From: Fermentibacter sp963718745 [NCBI: Candidatus Fermentibacterota bacterium]
GTDB lineage: Bacteria; Fermentibacterota; Fermentibacteria; Fermentibacterales
Length of the DNA stretch: 64,000 nt
Reading direction: 5' to 3'
NCBI GenBank assembly: GCA_963718745.1
Contig: OY970370.1
Coordinates: forward strand, 1,116,001 to 1,180,000
Below, piece by piece: positions 8,295 through 19,886 of the stretch. The notes below the pieces were generated by a model that was not told the origin of the DNA, made no database searches, and saw only the letters and a list, made by a program, of their open reading frames with translations. Both the position numbers and the translations under genes were made by a program. Position 1 is the stretch's first letter. The number at the start of each line of letters is the position of its first letter.

Positions 8295-9632
8295 TCACCT
8301 CACCTCCATCGCGCTGACACGGACGAAGGGTCCGCCGAAACCCACCGGGAGCGGGAACTGTTCCATTTTCCCGCAGCCGCCCGTGCCCACGCCGGTCAGG
8401 TCGAGTCTGTCGGAGAGGCCGTCTATGAGCCCCAGGGTCTCCATGACGTTCCCGGTGATGACGGAGACTCCGACGGGCTCCGCCAGCCTCCCGCCGCGGA
8501 TCCTCCAGCTCATCGACGGAGCCAGCGTGAAGGTCGAGAGTCCCGAGCCGTGGTTGACCGTGTCCACGAACAGGCCGTCGTCCACACCCGCGACGAGGTC
8601 CTCGAAGGTATCCGCTCCCGGCAGGATGAACGTCGTCGTCATCCTGGGGATCGGCTCGAACTCGAACGAGATGCTGCGGGCGTTTCCGGTGGGCTTCTCC
8701 CCGAGGGCGGCAGCGGTGGAGGCGCTGTGGAGCCTGCCGGACAGGCGCCCCTCCCGGACGAGCCAGGTCCTCCGGGACTCGGTCCCCTCGTCGTCGAAGG
8801 CGTTGTACCCGGCGCCGGGAACGGTCCCGTCGTCCACTATCGAGAGGATGTCGGAACCCACCCCGCGCCCCATCGCCCATTCCCGGAGCATGGACTCGTC
8901 CCCGAGCATGAAGTCGGCCTCGCTCTTGTGGCCGAAGCTCTCGTGCGCGAAGATCCCCGCCGCCAGGGGGGAGAGGATGACCGGCATCCTCCCTCCGTCG
9001 ACGGGCTTCGAGTTCCTCACGAAATCGGAAGCGGTATCCAGGCGCTGCCGCAGGAGAGGGACGAGATCACCGAGATCTCCGAACCTCTGCGAGCTCACGT
9101 GCCTTGACTCCCTGAGGCGCGAATCCCCGTGCGACATCTCGAAGATCGCCGCGATCGTGACCATCTGCCGGTCGAACTCCAGGTCCGCGCCGAGGCTGGA
9201 CTGGAATGTCTTCTTCTTGTGGCTGTCGATGTAGTAGCAGCGCCTGTCGGCGAGATCGCCCCTGCCCTCCATCGGTTCGGCGGACGCGCGAAGCTTCTCG
9301 AGCTTGTCCCGGGTCGGAACCGCGGCGACGTGGCTCGAGTCGAACAGGAGCCTCCTCCCCGTGTTCCTCTCCATGCAGCGAACCAGAGGGTCGTCCTGGA
9401 TGCTTTCCGAAGGCGAGGCCATCCCCGCCAGGGAGTCGAGCTCCGACTGGATCGAATCCGTCGAGGATGTGGAGGCGAAGTACCATCGCCGACCATCCCA
9501 GACCCTTATGAAAGCCGCCCTGTAGTGCCTCGAGACGAACTGCTCCAGCCTGCCGAGCACCAGCCCTGCAGTCGTGCCCCAGACCTCCTCGATCCGTACG
9601 TCTGAATAGAGCCCTTCGGGAAACCTCGTCAT
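8295..9632 (-). CDS. tldD: TldD-type zinc metalloprotease subunit
   Basis: Catalytic partner of the following tldE. The zinc-binding HESFGH (HExxxH) motif characteristic of TldD is present in AAGIFAHESFGHKSEADFM, followed by the usual glycine-rich region (DDGTVPGAGYNAFDDEGT) and ending GTGGCGKMEQ. I start it at ATG 9632 (445 residues). AAGGAG lies 11 bases upstream and the next protein residues fit the family. The frame stays open far upstream to 10688, but that part is antisense to two plus-strand genes and is not coding. It is the first gene of the tldD-tldE-exonuclease unit. Confidence 0.9.
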   Translation of the reverse strand: MTRFPEGLYSDVRIEEVWGTTAGLVLGRLEQFVSRHYRAAFIRVWDGRRWYFASTSSTDSIQSELDSLAGMASPSESIQDDPLVRCMERNTGRRLLFDSSHVAAVPTRDKLEKLRASAEPMEGRGDLADRRCYYIDSHKKKTFQSSLGADLEFDRQMVTIAAIFEMSHGDSRLRESRHVSSQRFGDLGDLVPLLRQRLDTASDFVRNSKPVDGGRMPVILSPLAAGIFAHESFGHKSEADFMLGDESMLREWAMGRGVGSDILSIVDDGTVPGAGYNAFDDEGTESRRTWLVREGRLSGRLHSASTAAALGEKPTGNARSISFEFEPIPRMTTTFILPGADTFEDLVAGVDDGLFVDTVNHGSGLSTFTLAPSMSWRIRGGRLAEPVGVSVITGNVMETLGLIDGLSDRLDLTGVGTGGCGKMEQFPLPVGFGGPFVRVSAMEVR

Positions 9633-9723
9633 GCGATCCGGATCTCCTTCCTGGTCTTTCGGCCGGAACGGCGGCACACCGGTTCCATCCCTGGCCATGC
9701 ATATACTCCGGGAGGTATCCTGC

Positions 9724-10511
9724 ATGCAATCCCGCATCGGCGCGGGAATGCCCCGGGAAAGCACGGACGAGGGGGGGGAGCCGTTCAGTCTGAATACATC
9801 GTAACAGCAGCGGCCCTGCTGCTGGGCTCCTTCGTCCAGGGTGCCTCGGGCTTCGCCTTCTCGCTGATCTCGCTGCCCCTGCTGACGATGGTCATGCCAC
9901 AGGAGTCGGCCGTCCCCATGCTGGCCCTGCTCGGCCTCCCTATCAACGCCGTCGTCCTGTTCTCGTCCAGGGGCCACGCGGATCCGAAGCGCTTCCTCCC
10001 TCTGCTCGTCGCAGGGGTGGCGGGCACCCTCCCGGGGATCCTGATGTTGCAGGCGCTCCCGGAAGGTCCGCTGCGGCTGATCGCGGGCGTGACGGTCACG
10101 ATCACCGCGGCAGTCTACATCGCAGGGGGGAGGGTGAGGCTCCGCAACGAGAGGGCCGCGATGATACCGGTCGGGCTCGTGAGCGGCATCCTGAACGGAC
10201 TGATGACGTTCAGCGGGCCGCCCGTGATAGTCTTCCTCGCCAACCAGGAAGCGGAGAAGGAGGAGTTCAGGGCCGGCCTGTCGCTCTACTTCCTGGGGCT
10301 CAACCTGCTCTCGATCCCCATGCTCGCCATGCGGGGCATGCTGGGGGACGGCCTGCTGACAGCCACCGCACATCTCCTCCCGGCCGCCGCCCTGGGCTCG
10401 GTGCTCGGTGCAGCCGTCTCCAAACGGATCCCGCAGCGGGCATTCCGGAGGACGGTTCTCGTCCTGCTGGCAGTCCTCGGCCTTTCGGTCTCGGTCTCCG
10501 CCCTCGCCTGA
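9724..10511 (+). CDS. TauE/SafE-family (TSUP) permease, apparent frameshift near the start
   Basis: The frame ending at 10511 encodes a multi-span protein of the sulfite exporter TauE/SafE family, with two similar halves and a family-like first helix (GASGFAFSLISLPLLTMV). That first helix lies upstream of the first ordinary start codon in its frame (ATG 9888), and no ATG, GTG or TTG exists between. A well-placed ATG at 9724, 8 bases after GGGAGG, opens the adjacent frame, which ends at TAA 9802-9804. One extra G in the G8 run at 9771-9778, or a -1 ribosomal slip there, joins the two. Likely an anion or organosulfur exporter; substrate unknown. Confidence 0.78.
9726..9751 (+). repeat. Inverted repeat in the 5' end of the TauE-like gene
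   Basis: GCAATCCCGC at 9726-9735 and GCGGGAATGC at 9742-9751 are inverted copies with one mismatch and a 6-base loop. The hairpin would form just after the proposed ATG at 9724 and before the G8 tract. A role in translation is possible but unproven. Confidence 0.35.
9771..9778 (+). repeat. G8 homopolymer, proposed frameshift site
   Basis: Eight consecutive G within the codons between ATG 9724 and the permease frame. It is where the two reading frames must be joined, by a -1 slip or a missing base. Confidence 0.6.
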
Positions 10512-10554
10512 AAAGCGTCCGTCTCCCGGCGGGGGCCGGTCAGGACGGCCTCCT

Positions 10555-10582
10555 TTGCCAGGAGTCGGCACGTTCTTATGTT
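10555..10582 (+). promoter_or_regulatory. Candidate promoter for the nucleotide-sugar dehydrogenase
   Basis: TTGCCA at 10555-10560 (five of six matches to TTGACA) is followed after 16 bases by TATGTT at 10577-10582 (four of six matches to TATAAT). The expected transcript begins near 10589, leaving a 44-base leader before the ATG at 10633. Confidence 0.45.
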
Positions 10583-10632
10583 CCGTGGTCCTGAATTGGC
10601 CAGCCCGATCCGGTCCGCATTGGAGGACGAGC

Positions 10633-12267
10633 ATGACTGAGCCGAAGTACTCGATAAGCCCGGATGGCGAGAAGTTCCCCCTCCCCACAAGGGAGGACTA
10701 TGCCGCCGAGATGGAGCGGCTCTCCAGGCTCGCCGAAGAGAACAGGGCCGCCGGCCGGGAGATCGTCTCGGTCGTCGGGCTGGGCTTCGTAGGAGCCGTG
10801 ATGGCTGCCGTCGTGGCCGACTCCACCAGGCCGGACGGGACTCCGGGCAAATTCGTGATCGGCATGCAGCGGCCGAGCACCCGGAGCTACTGGAAGACGC
10901 CGATGATGAACCGGGGCGTCTCCCCCGTGACCGCGGAGGACCCCGAAGTTGCGCCCATGATCGCCAGATGCGTGCTGGAGAAGAAGACCCTCGTCGCGAC
11001 CTACACCGAGGAGGCCCTCTCCCTCGTCGACACCGTGGTGGTCGACGTACAGTGCGACTACCTCAAGGAGAGACTCGGGAACTGCAGGGAGGGTGCGGCC
11101 GACATGGCGGCCCTCGAGGAGTCGCTCGGAGTGATCGCGCAGCACATCCGGCCCGGCACCCTGGTCCTCATCGAAACCACGGTCCCTCCCGGGACCACGG
11201 AGCAGATCGCCTACCCGATCATGAAGAAGGTGTTCGAGAGAAGGGGCATCACGACCGACCCCCTGCTCGCCCACAGCTATGAAAGAGTCATGCCGGGGCG
11301 GAACTATGTCGCATCCATCAGGGACTTCTGGAGGGTGTGCAGCGGGATCAACGCCGAGGCCAGGGAGCGGGTCGTGAAGTTCCTGAGCGAGGTCCTCAAC
11401 ACGAAGGACTTCCCCCTGACCGTGCTCGACCGGCCCATCGAATCGGAGACCGCCAAGATAGTCGAGAACAGCTACAGGGCGACGATCCTCGCATTCCTGG
11501 ACGAGTGGTCGGTCTTCGCGGAGCGCAACGGCGTGGACCTGAAGAAGGTCGTGGACGCCATAAGGGTCCGTCCCACCCACTCGAACATGATCTTCCCGGG
11601 CCCGGGCATCGGGGGTTACTGCCTGCCCAAGGACGGCGGACTGGGTGTATGGGCGTACAGGCACATCCTCGGCTTCGACGACGACATCTTCCGGATCACT
11701 CCGGCGGCGGTGGACATAAACGACACGAGGGCTCTGCGCGTGCCGCAGATGGTCCGCGACGCCCTCCGCAACATGAACAGGCCGATAGCCTCCGCCGACA
11801 TACTGGTGCTGGGCGCCTCCTACCGCGAGGATGTGGGGGATTCACGCTACAGCGGTTCCGAGCTGGTGATCCGCAAGCTCACAGAGATGGGCGCCGACGT
11901 GAAGGTCCACGATCCCTACCTGGAGCACTGGTGGGAGTTCGAGGCGCAGGAGACCTATCCGAAGCCCGGCTACTCCTGGTCGCGCTTCTTCCACAGGCAG
12001 GCCCCCCTCGCCAACCTGCGCATGGAGCCCGATCTCGATGCGGCAATGAAGGGGTCTGACGCGATCATCCTGGCGGTCAGGCACGAAGAGTACCTGAAGC
12101 TCGACCCGGACAGGGTCTTCGCCTCTGTCGGAGGTCCCTTCGCCCTGATCGACTGCTTCTGCATCCTCGACGACGTGAAGATCCGCAGGTACCTGGAACT
12201 CGGCTGCGAGGTCAAGGGGCTCGGACGCGGCCACGTCAAGAGGATCAAGGAGAGCCTCAAGGCCTAG
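10633..12267 (+). CDS. UDP-sugar dehydrogenase (UDP-Glc / UDP-ManNAc dehydrogenase family)
   Basis: NAD-dependent four-electron oxidation of a nucleotide sugar to a uronate. VVGLGFVGAVMA near residue 48 is the Rossmann motif. LIETTVPPGTTEQIAYP is typical of the UDP-N-acetylmannosamine/galactosamine branch, and GPGIGGYCLPKDGG carries the catalytic Cys. The C-terminal UDP-binding domain has ILVLGASYREDVGDSRYSGS and VKVHDPY. At 544 residues it is longer than the usual 420-450, with about 40 extra N-terminal residues and an expanded end. ATG 10633 has GGAGG 6 bases upstream. It might supply UDP-glucuronate to the decarboxylase-like gene at 40725, but the WecC-like branch features make this uncertain. 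Confidence 0.88.
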   Translation: MTEPKYSISPDGEKFPLPTREDYAAEMERLSRLAEENRAAGREIVSVVGLGFVGAVMAAVVADSTRPDGTPGKFVIGMQRPSTRSYWKTPMMNRGVSPVTAEDPEVAPMIARCVLEKKTLVATYTEEALSLVDTVVVDVQCDYLKERLGNCREGAADMAALEESLGVIAQHIRPGTLVLIETTVPPGTTEQIAYPIMKKVFERRGITTDPLLAHSYERVMPGRNYVASIRDFWRVCSGINAEARERVVKFLSEVLNTKDFPLTVLDRPIESETAKIVENSYRATILAFLDEWSVFAERNGVDLKKVVDAIRVRPTHSNMIFPGPGIGGYCLPKDGGLGVWAYRHILGFDDDIFRITPAAVDINDTRALRVPQMVRDALRNMNRPIASADILVLGASYREDVGDSRYSGSELVIRKLTEMGADVKVHDPYLEHWWEFEAQETYPKPGYSWSRFFHRQAPLANLRMEPDLDAAMKGSDAIILAVRHEEYLKLDPDRVFASVGGPFALIDCFCILDDVKIRRYLELGCEVKGLGRGHVKRIKESLKA

Positions 12268-12288
12268 AAGGGCTTCCACGGCATCACG

Positions 12289-12307
12289 GGGGGCGCTCTG
12301 CGCCCCC
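12289..12307. terminator. GC-rich hairpin between convergent genes
   Basis: GGGGGCGC (12289-12296) and GCGCCCCC (12300-12307) form a perfect 8-bp stem with a TCT loop. It lies in the 82-base gap between the ends of the dehydrogenase and the DUF362 gene. No T-run follows on either strand, so termination would need help or be weak. Confidence 0.4.
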
Positions 12308-12349
12308 TCTCCGCAGCTCCCCGCCCGCGGACAGGAGTCGGATCGGGTC

Positions 12350-13447
12350 CTATCGCTTCCTGAGCGGGTTCCTTATCTCGATAGCATTCTCAGGACACAG
12401 TTCGTGGCAGCACAGGCAGACGATGCACTTCCGGCGGTCCATCCTGGCCCGGCCGTCTTCGATCCGGATGGCGTCGACGGGGCAGCTCCTCGCGCAGAAG
12501 CCGCATCCCGTACACCTCCCGTTGGAGGCGGGCACGGTTTTCATGATGGACCTGACGAGCGCTCCGGCATGGCGGGGCACGAGATCGTAGAACCACGTGG
12601 CGGGTATGTCGAAATCCGGGAAAGAGACAGCCCCGTCCACCGAGATCCGGTCGAAGGGCTTCCCCAGACCCCTCCTCCGGGCTTCCCGCGTGATGTGCAG
12701 CTCCTCGGGATCGAGGCCGACTGCGGCGGACATCACCATGTCGAGCAGAACACCGTCCCTCGCCACGCCGAGGACTCCGTCACGCCTGGGATGGCCGTCC
12801 GTGCTCGGCCCCCGGCCGTCCATCGCCAGTATCGCATCCATCACGACCAGGTCGAAGGGCACCAGGGTATGGATGTTCACGATATGAACGGCGAGATCGC
12901 GCGGCCTCACGGCGTAGCTGTGGATCAGAGCCTTCCCGATGCCGGGCACGGCGCCGAAGCAGTTCTTGACGGCGTTGGTCAACCGGCAGTACATGTGGGT
13001 CTTGAACTTGCACATGTTGACCACGGCGTCGAAGTCGAGCACCGGCCTCGCTATGTGGTATTCCCGGCCGCCCGCCTCGAGCACGGCGCTCCCGGCGCGC
13101 TCGAAGGAGACGAGTTCGACGCCGGGGTCTTCGACCAGCCTGTCGAATCCACAGTTCCTCCAGTATCGCTCGATGCCTCCGACCGCACCTCCCGGGCTGT
13201 CCCCGACCGCCACGGAACACCCCCGGGACCGGAGGAGGACCGCCATGGCCGCGACGACCTCGGGATGGGTCGTTATCGCCCGCTCCGGAGCCTTGGCCGA
13301 CAGCATGTTCACCTTCAGCAGGACTTTGGCACCCGGGCTGATCCTCGCCGGCCATCCGCCCGATGCGGCGATCATCTCCTCCAGCGCGGCGACCAGCGAC
13401 TCCCTGTCGTATTCCATGCCCTGCCGGAGCACCACGTCAGCCATCAT
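12350..13447 (-). CDS. DUF362 protein with two C-terminal [4Fe-4S] ferredoxin motifs
   Basis: Residues about 1-290 follow the DUF362 family (VLLKVNMLSAKAPERAITTHPE, MCKFKTHMYCRLTNAVKN, GIGKALIHSY). The last 65 residues carry two ferredoxin cysteine sets, CTGCGFCARSCP and CIVCLCCHELCP, so the protein should bind two [4Fe-4S] clusters. DUF362-ferredoxin proteins are common in anaerobes; their electron-transfer partner is not established. It begins only 3 bases after the glycosyltransferase stop and closes the minus unit that starts at 21059. An adjacent ATG at 13444 is an equally good start. Confidence 0.88.
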   Translation of the reverse strand: MMADVVLRQGMEYDRESLVAALEEMIAASGGWPARISPGAKVLLKVNMLSAKAPERAITTHPEVVAAMAVLLRSRGCSVAVGDSPGGAVGGIERYWRNCGFDRLVEDPGVELVSFERAGSAVLEAGGREYHIARPVLDFDAVVNMCKFKTHMYCRLTNAVKNCFGAVPGIGKALIHSYAVRPRDLAVHIVNIHTLVPFDLVVMDAILAMDGRGPSTDGHPRRDGVLGVARDGVLLDMVMSAAVGLDPEELHITREARRRGLGKPFDRISVDGAVSFPDFDIPATWFYDLVPRHAGALVRSIMKTVPASNGRCTGCGFCARSCPVDAIRIEDGRARMDRRKCIVCLCCHELCPENAIEIRNPLRKR

Positions 13448-13450
13448 ATG

Positions 13451-14587
13451 TCAGCCCCGCAATCCCTGAGGGACTTCCAAGCCGGCGATCTCGAGCTCCC
13501 TCGAGACGATGGCCGCAAGCCTCCCCGGCCAGGAGTATGATTCGGCATGCCTCCTGCAGACGGCGGGATCCGGCGGGTGGTCGAGGAACCCCTCGACGGC
13601 GCACGCAAGGTTCTCGGGCGTTCCCGGCCGGACAGCGGCGGCGATCTCCCGGGGGAAGGAATCCATCAGCCCGCTCCCGGAAAGCCCTACGACAGGGATC
13701 CCGCTCGAGAGAGCTTCGAGGAACGTCAGCCCGAGGGTCTCGGCGGGAGCGGCGGACAGCAGCACATCGGCCTCCCTGTAGATGCCGGCCAGCTCGTCCT
13801 GCTCCATGAAGCTGCGGTAGGTTATCCCCTGCGACCCGGTGGCGAGTTCCTCGACCCGGGGTCTGAGGATCCCGTCCCCCACTATGACCAGTTTCGAAGG
13901 CCTCCTGCCGGAGACTATCCTGAAGGTCTCGAGCACGGTCTCCAGGCCCTTCTCGCGCGTGAGCCTCCCGACGAAGAGGATGACCGATCCCCTCCGTCCC
14001 TCTCCGGGCCGGAAAATACCGGTGTCCACGCCGAGAGGAGCTATCTCGGTGTTGGTGATCCCGTGCAGGCCCAGCACGTCCCTTATCACGGGCGAGGCGA
14101 CGAAGATCTTGGAGCTGTCGGCATAGACCGACCGGAGGAAGGCCCAGCCGGCCCTCTCCAGCGCCCTCCTGAGCGCGGTGTCGCGGCTCCCGAAGATCGC
14201 CTGGGTGTAGGACACCGGAAAATAGGCATGGTAGTAGTCGAAAACGGGCCTGCCCGATCCGGCGGCCCAGATCGAGAGCGCCCTCCTGAACCTGAAGGGA
14301 CAGCCCGCCTCGGCTATATCGGGTTTCCAGCTCCGGAGTACGCGCAGTATGCCTCTGCATGAAACGGGAGCCCTGTAGCCGGGCGAGAAGGGGATCCGGG
14401 GCGACCGGACCATCGCTCTGGAGAGCGTCGGGGAATCGGAGAACGAGTCACGCGCGCCCGGAACGACGAGGAGGTGCCGGAACAGGTCCGCCCTGGATGC
14501 GAACCATTCCTCCTTCCTCTCGAGATAACGCCTGACGCCTCCGCCGGAGGCGCTCCAGAACATCGTCGCGTCGCAGTGACGGATCAA
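13451..14587 (-). CDS. Group 1 (GT4) glycosyltransferase
   Basis: A GT-B glycosyltransferase of about 378 residues. GGGVRRYLERKEEW near the N-terminus is the glycine-rich acceptor-side signature. The C-terminal domain has ILFVGRLTREKGLETVLE and the donor-binding stretch ETLGLTFLEALSSGIPVVG. Start choice: TTG at 14587 overlaps the preceding stop (TTGA), a pattern repeated elsewhere in this window; ATG 14563 is the alternative and neither has a strong ribosome-binding site. Translational coupling to the GGDEF gene raises the possibility of a glycan output under c-di-GMP control, but this is only inference from gene order. Confidence 0.88.
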   Translation of the reverse strand: MIRHCDATMFWSASGGGVRRYLERKEEWFASRADLFRHLLVVPGARDSFSDSPTLSRAMVRSPRIPFSPGYRAPVSCRGILRVLRSWKPDIAEAGCPFRFRRALSIWAAGSGRPVFDYYHAYFPVSYTQAIFGSRDTALRRALERAGWAFLRSVYADSSKIFVASPVIRDVLGLHGITNTEIAPLGVDTGIFRPGEGRRGSVILFVGRLTREKGLETVLETFRIVSGRRPSKLVIVGDGILRPRVEELATGSQGITYRSFMEQDELAGIYREADVLLSAAPAETLGLTFLEALSSGIPVVGLSGSGLMDSFPREIAAAVRPGTPENLACAVEGFLDHPPDPAVCRRHAESYSWPGRLAAIVSRELEIAGLEVPQGLRG

Positions 14588-17021
14588 GGTATCTGCGGGC
14601 AGTTGCCGAGGGATGGAGCAACGACACGGTTCTTGCCGGCCCTCTTCCCCATGTACATCCGCTTGTCTGCTATCTCGAGAAGCCGGTCCCTGTCCCCGAC
14701 GTCGGTGGGGAAGGTCGCGACCCCTATGCTCACGCTCACGCAGCCGAGAGGCTGTTCGGAGGAATGCGGGATCTCGGAGTTGTTGTCGACCACCATCTGG
14801 CGGATACGCTCGGCTATCTCCGCGGCCACCTTGCCTCCGGTCAGCGGCAGGATGCTCACGAACTCCTCCCCGCCGTACCTGACCAGGGTATCGATCTTCT
14901 CCCGCAGGGCGCCGGAGATGGTCCTCGCGAGCGTGCGCAGGAGCGTGTTGCCCATGGGATGGCCGAAGTGGTCGTTGTAGTTCTTGAAATCGTCCACGTC
15001 TATCATGAGCAGCGAACATTCGTAGTTGTAGCGGATCGCCCTCTCGAGCTCCTCCCGGATCCTCTCCTCGTAGAAGCGGAGGTTCCTGAGGTTCGTGAGC
15101 CTGTCCCTCTGGGCGGCCTCCCAGGCCCGGGCGTGCAGCCTGGCGTTCTCGACGGCTGTCGCTGCATTGTTCGCCAGGCTCGAGATCCTGCGGACCGAAT
15201 CGGCGTCGAACCTGCTCCTGACCCTGCTCTGGATGTCGATCACACCGGTAGCCTTGTCCTGGATGAGCATCGGAACTGCGATCTCGCTTCGGGTTGCACT
15301 GAAATCCTCGACATAGCGCGGTTCCTGGGCGACATCGGGGATGTTGAGGGCGCGCGCGGTCATGAATGCGCCTCCGACTATCCCGAGCATGGAATTGCTC
15401 CCGGACGGAGATTCGTCACGTGGACCCCTGTACATCGGACCCGAGAGTATCACCGGCCTTCCGAGCCCCTCCTCGTCGGGGCTGTAGCCGCATCCGGCCT
15501 TTACCACGAGCCTCTCGGGGATGCCTGACTCGGTGTCGTCCTCGGGCAGGAGGATGGAAACGGCATCCTCGGGATAGAAGAGCCTCAGGCTCCTGAGGAG
15601 GAGATCGCAGATGTCGTCGAGTTCGAGGGTGGAGTTCAGGTCGCGGCCGATCCTGGACATCATCTCGAGTTCCTCGTTCCTCTGCCTGAGGTCGGCCCTG
15701 AGGTTCTGCTCCCCTGTGACGTCGACGGCGAGGAGGACCGCTCCGGTGATCCTTCCGCCCCTCCTGTAGGGGACGTAGCGGAGGTTGAGGATCGACTGGG
15801 TCCCGCCGGCCCGCGGGACACGGACACCGTCCTCCACGCACGACCGGCCTTCGAGGAGCACACGGCCGAGAGTCTCGAGGCGTCCTTCGCCGGCGAGCGC
15901 CGGTGCCGCCTCGGAGAGGGTCCTCCCCTTCAGCAGCTCGGGTCGGTACCCGAGCAGGGCTTCGGTGCCTGTGGCTTCGGTTATCCTGCCGGACTGATCG
16001 ATCACTATGACCGCGGAACCGAGGCTTCCCAGGATCAGGGAGGTCTGCTCCCTGGCTCCCGTGATCTCCTCGAGATCCAGAGAATTGCGGACCACCACGG
16101 AGGAGCGGACGCAGAAGTCCCTCAGGACGTCCAGATCGTCGGGGCCGATCCCCCTGTTCGTGACGTGGCAGTCGCACCTGACGACGCCCATCACCCCTGC
16201 CGCATCGAAGATAGGCGTATCGACGTAATCCGTGGATCCCGCCCACGACAGGCGGATCTCCGAGATCCCTACCTCCGACGAGCGGACCTGGCGCCTTTCC
16301 CGGACGGCTATCGCGACAGGGAGCCCCTCGATCGAGGAGATCCTCACGGACTGCTGCTGGAAATCTGCCGGAACGCCCCTTCCGAGGGCGGATTCGACTC
16401 TCAGCTCGCCGGGCTCCGGCAGGTACTGGAAGACCTGGACCCTGTCGAAACCGAGGCCTGTCAGCACTCCCGAGGCTATGCTCCGGAAGACCTCGCGGAC
16501 CGACGGGGACATGCTGAGGTCAAGCATTATGTCCTGCATCGCCTCCAGCCTGTCCAGCCTCTTCTCGAGAACGCCGGTGAGCTCCTCGAGGATCGAGACG
16601 CGGTCCGGGAAGGAGCCCGGGGAGAGGTGCGCAGGAGTGCGCCCGATCGCCGCATCGAGCAGGGCCAGGCATTTCTCGACGAAGTCGTGCGGCTCGATGG
16701 GCATTTCGATGACGGTGTCCGCCCCCACCCTTTTCGCTCGGGACGCGGCGGCCCTGTCCATCCTCGGGAGCAGGACGGCGATCTTCAGGCCGCTGAAGGC
16801 GGGGTGGCTCCTCAGGTACCTCACGACCCGGAGCGCGCCCAGGCCGGGCAGGTAGAACCCGCAGAGCACGAGGTCCGGCATCACCTGCCAGGCCTTCCTG
16901 ATGACCTCCACTCCGTCATGCACCATGTCGGCATGAAGGCCCTCCATGCGGAGGGCCTTCTGCAGCATCAGAGCGAGCTCGTTGTCGCTCTCGGCGATGA
17001 TGACGCGCTGGTTTCTCTCTA

Positions 17022-17025
<4 letters not shown>
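14584..17025 (-). CDS. Pseudo-receiver / GAF-PAS-GAF / GGDEF diguanylate cyclase
   Basis: An 813-residue signalling protein. Residues 7-125 are a response-regulator receiver fold, but Gly56 replaces the phosphate-accepting Asp (PDLVLCGFYLPG) and Met replaces the usual Lys (IEMPIEP), so phosphorylation is unlikely. A GAF-like region follows (about 155-320), then a PAS domain (VIVIDQSGRITEATG, about 330-440) and a second GAF (about 450-630). The GGDEF domain has GGEEF at 718-722 with the metal-binding DVDDFKNYND, so it should make c-di-GMP. The RxxD inhibitory site is absent (E at the Arg position). Start GTG overlaps the PPDK stop (GTGA). Confidence 0.88.
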
Positions 17026-19781
<2,756 letters not shown>

Positions 19782-19886
19782 TTGCAACCACCAACCACGA
19801 GTTAGGGACAGTCCTGCGGCGACGGGGATGCCGCCTCTGAATACTGCATTTGGGGAATATAGTCCCGGGACGGCCGGTGCGAACAA

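Noticed and set aside
9633-10688. Minus-strand continuation of the tldD frame to a 797-residue protein
   Set aside because: The added residues are low-complexity and antisense to the plus-strand TauE-like and dehydrogenase genes; tldD has a good ATG at 9632 and normal family length from there.
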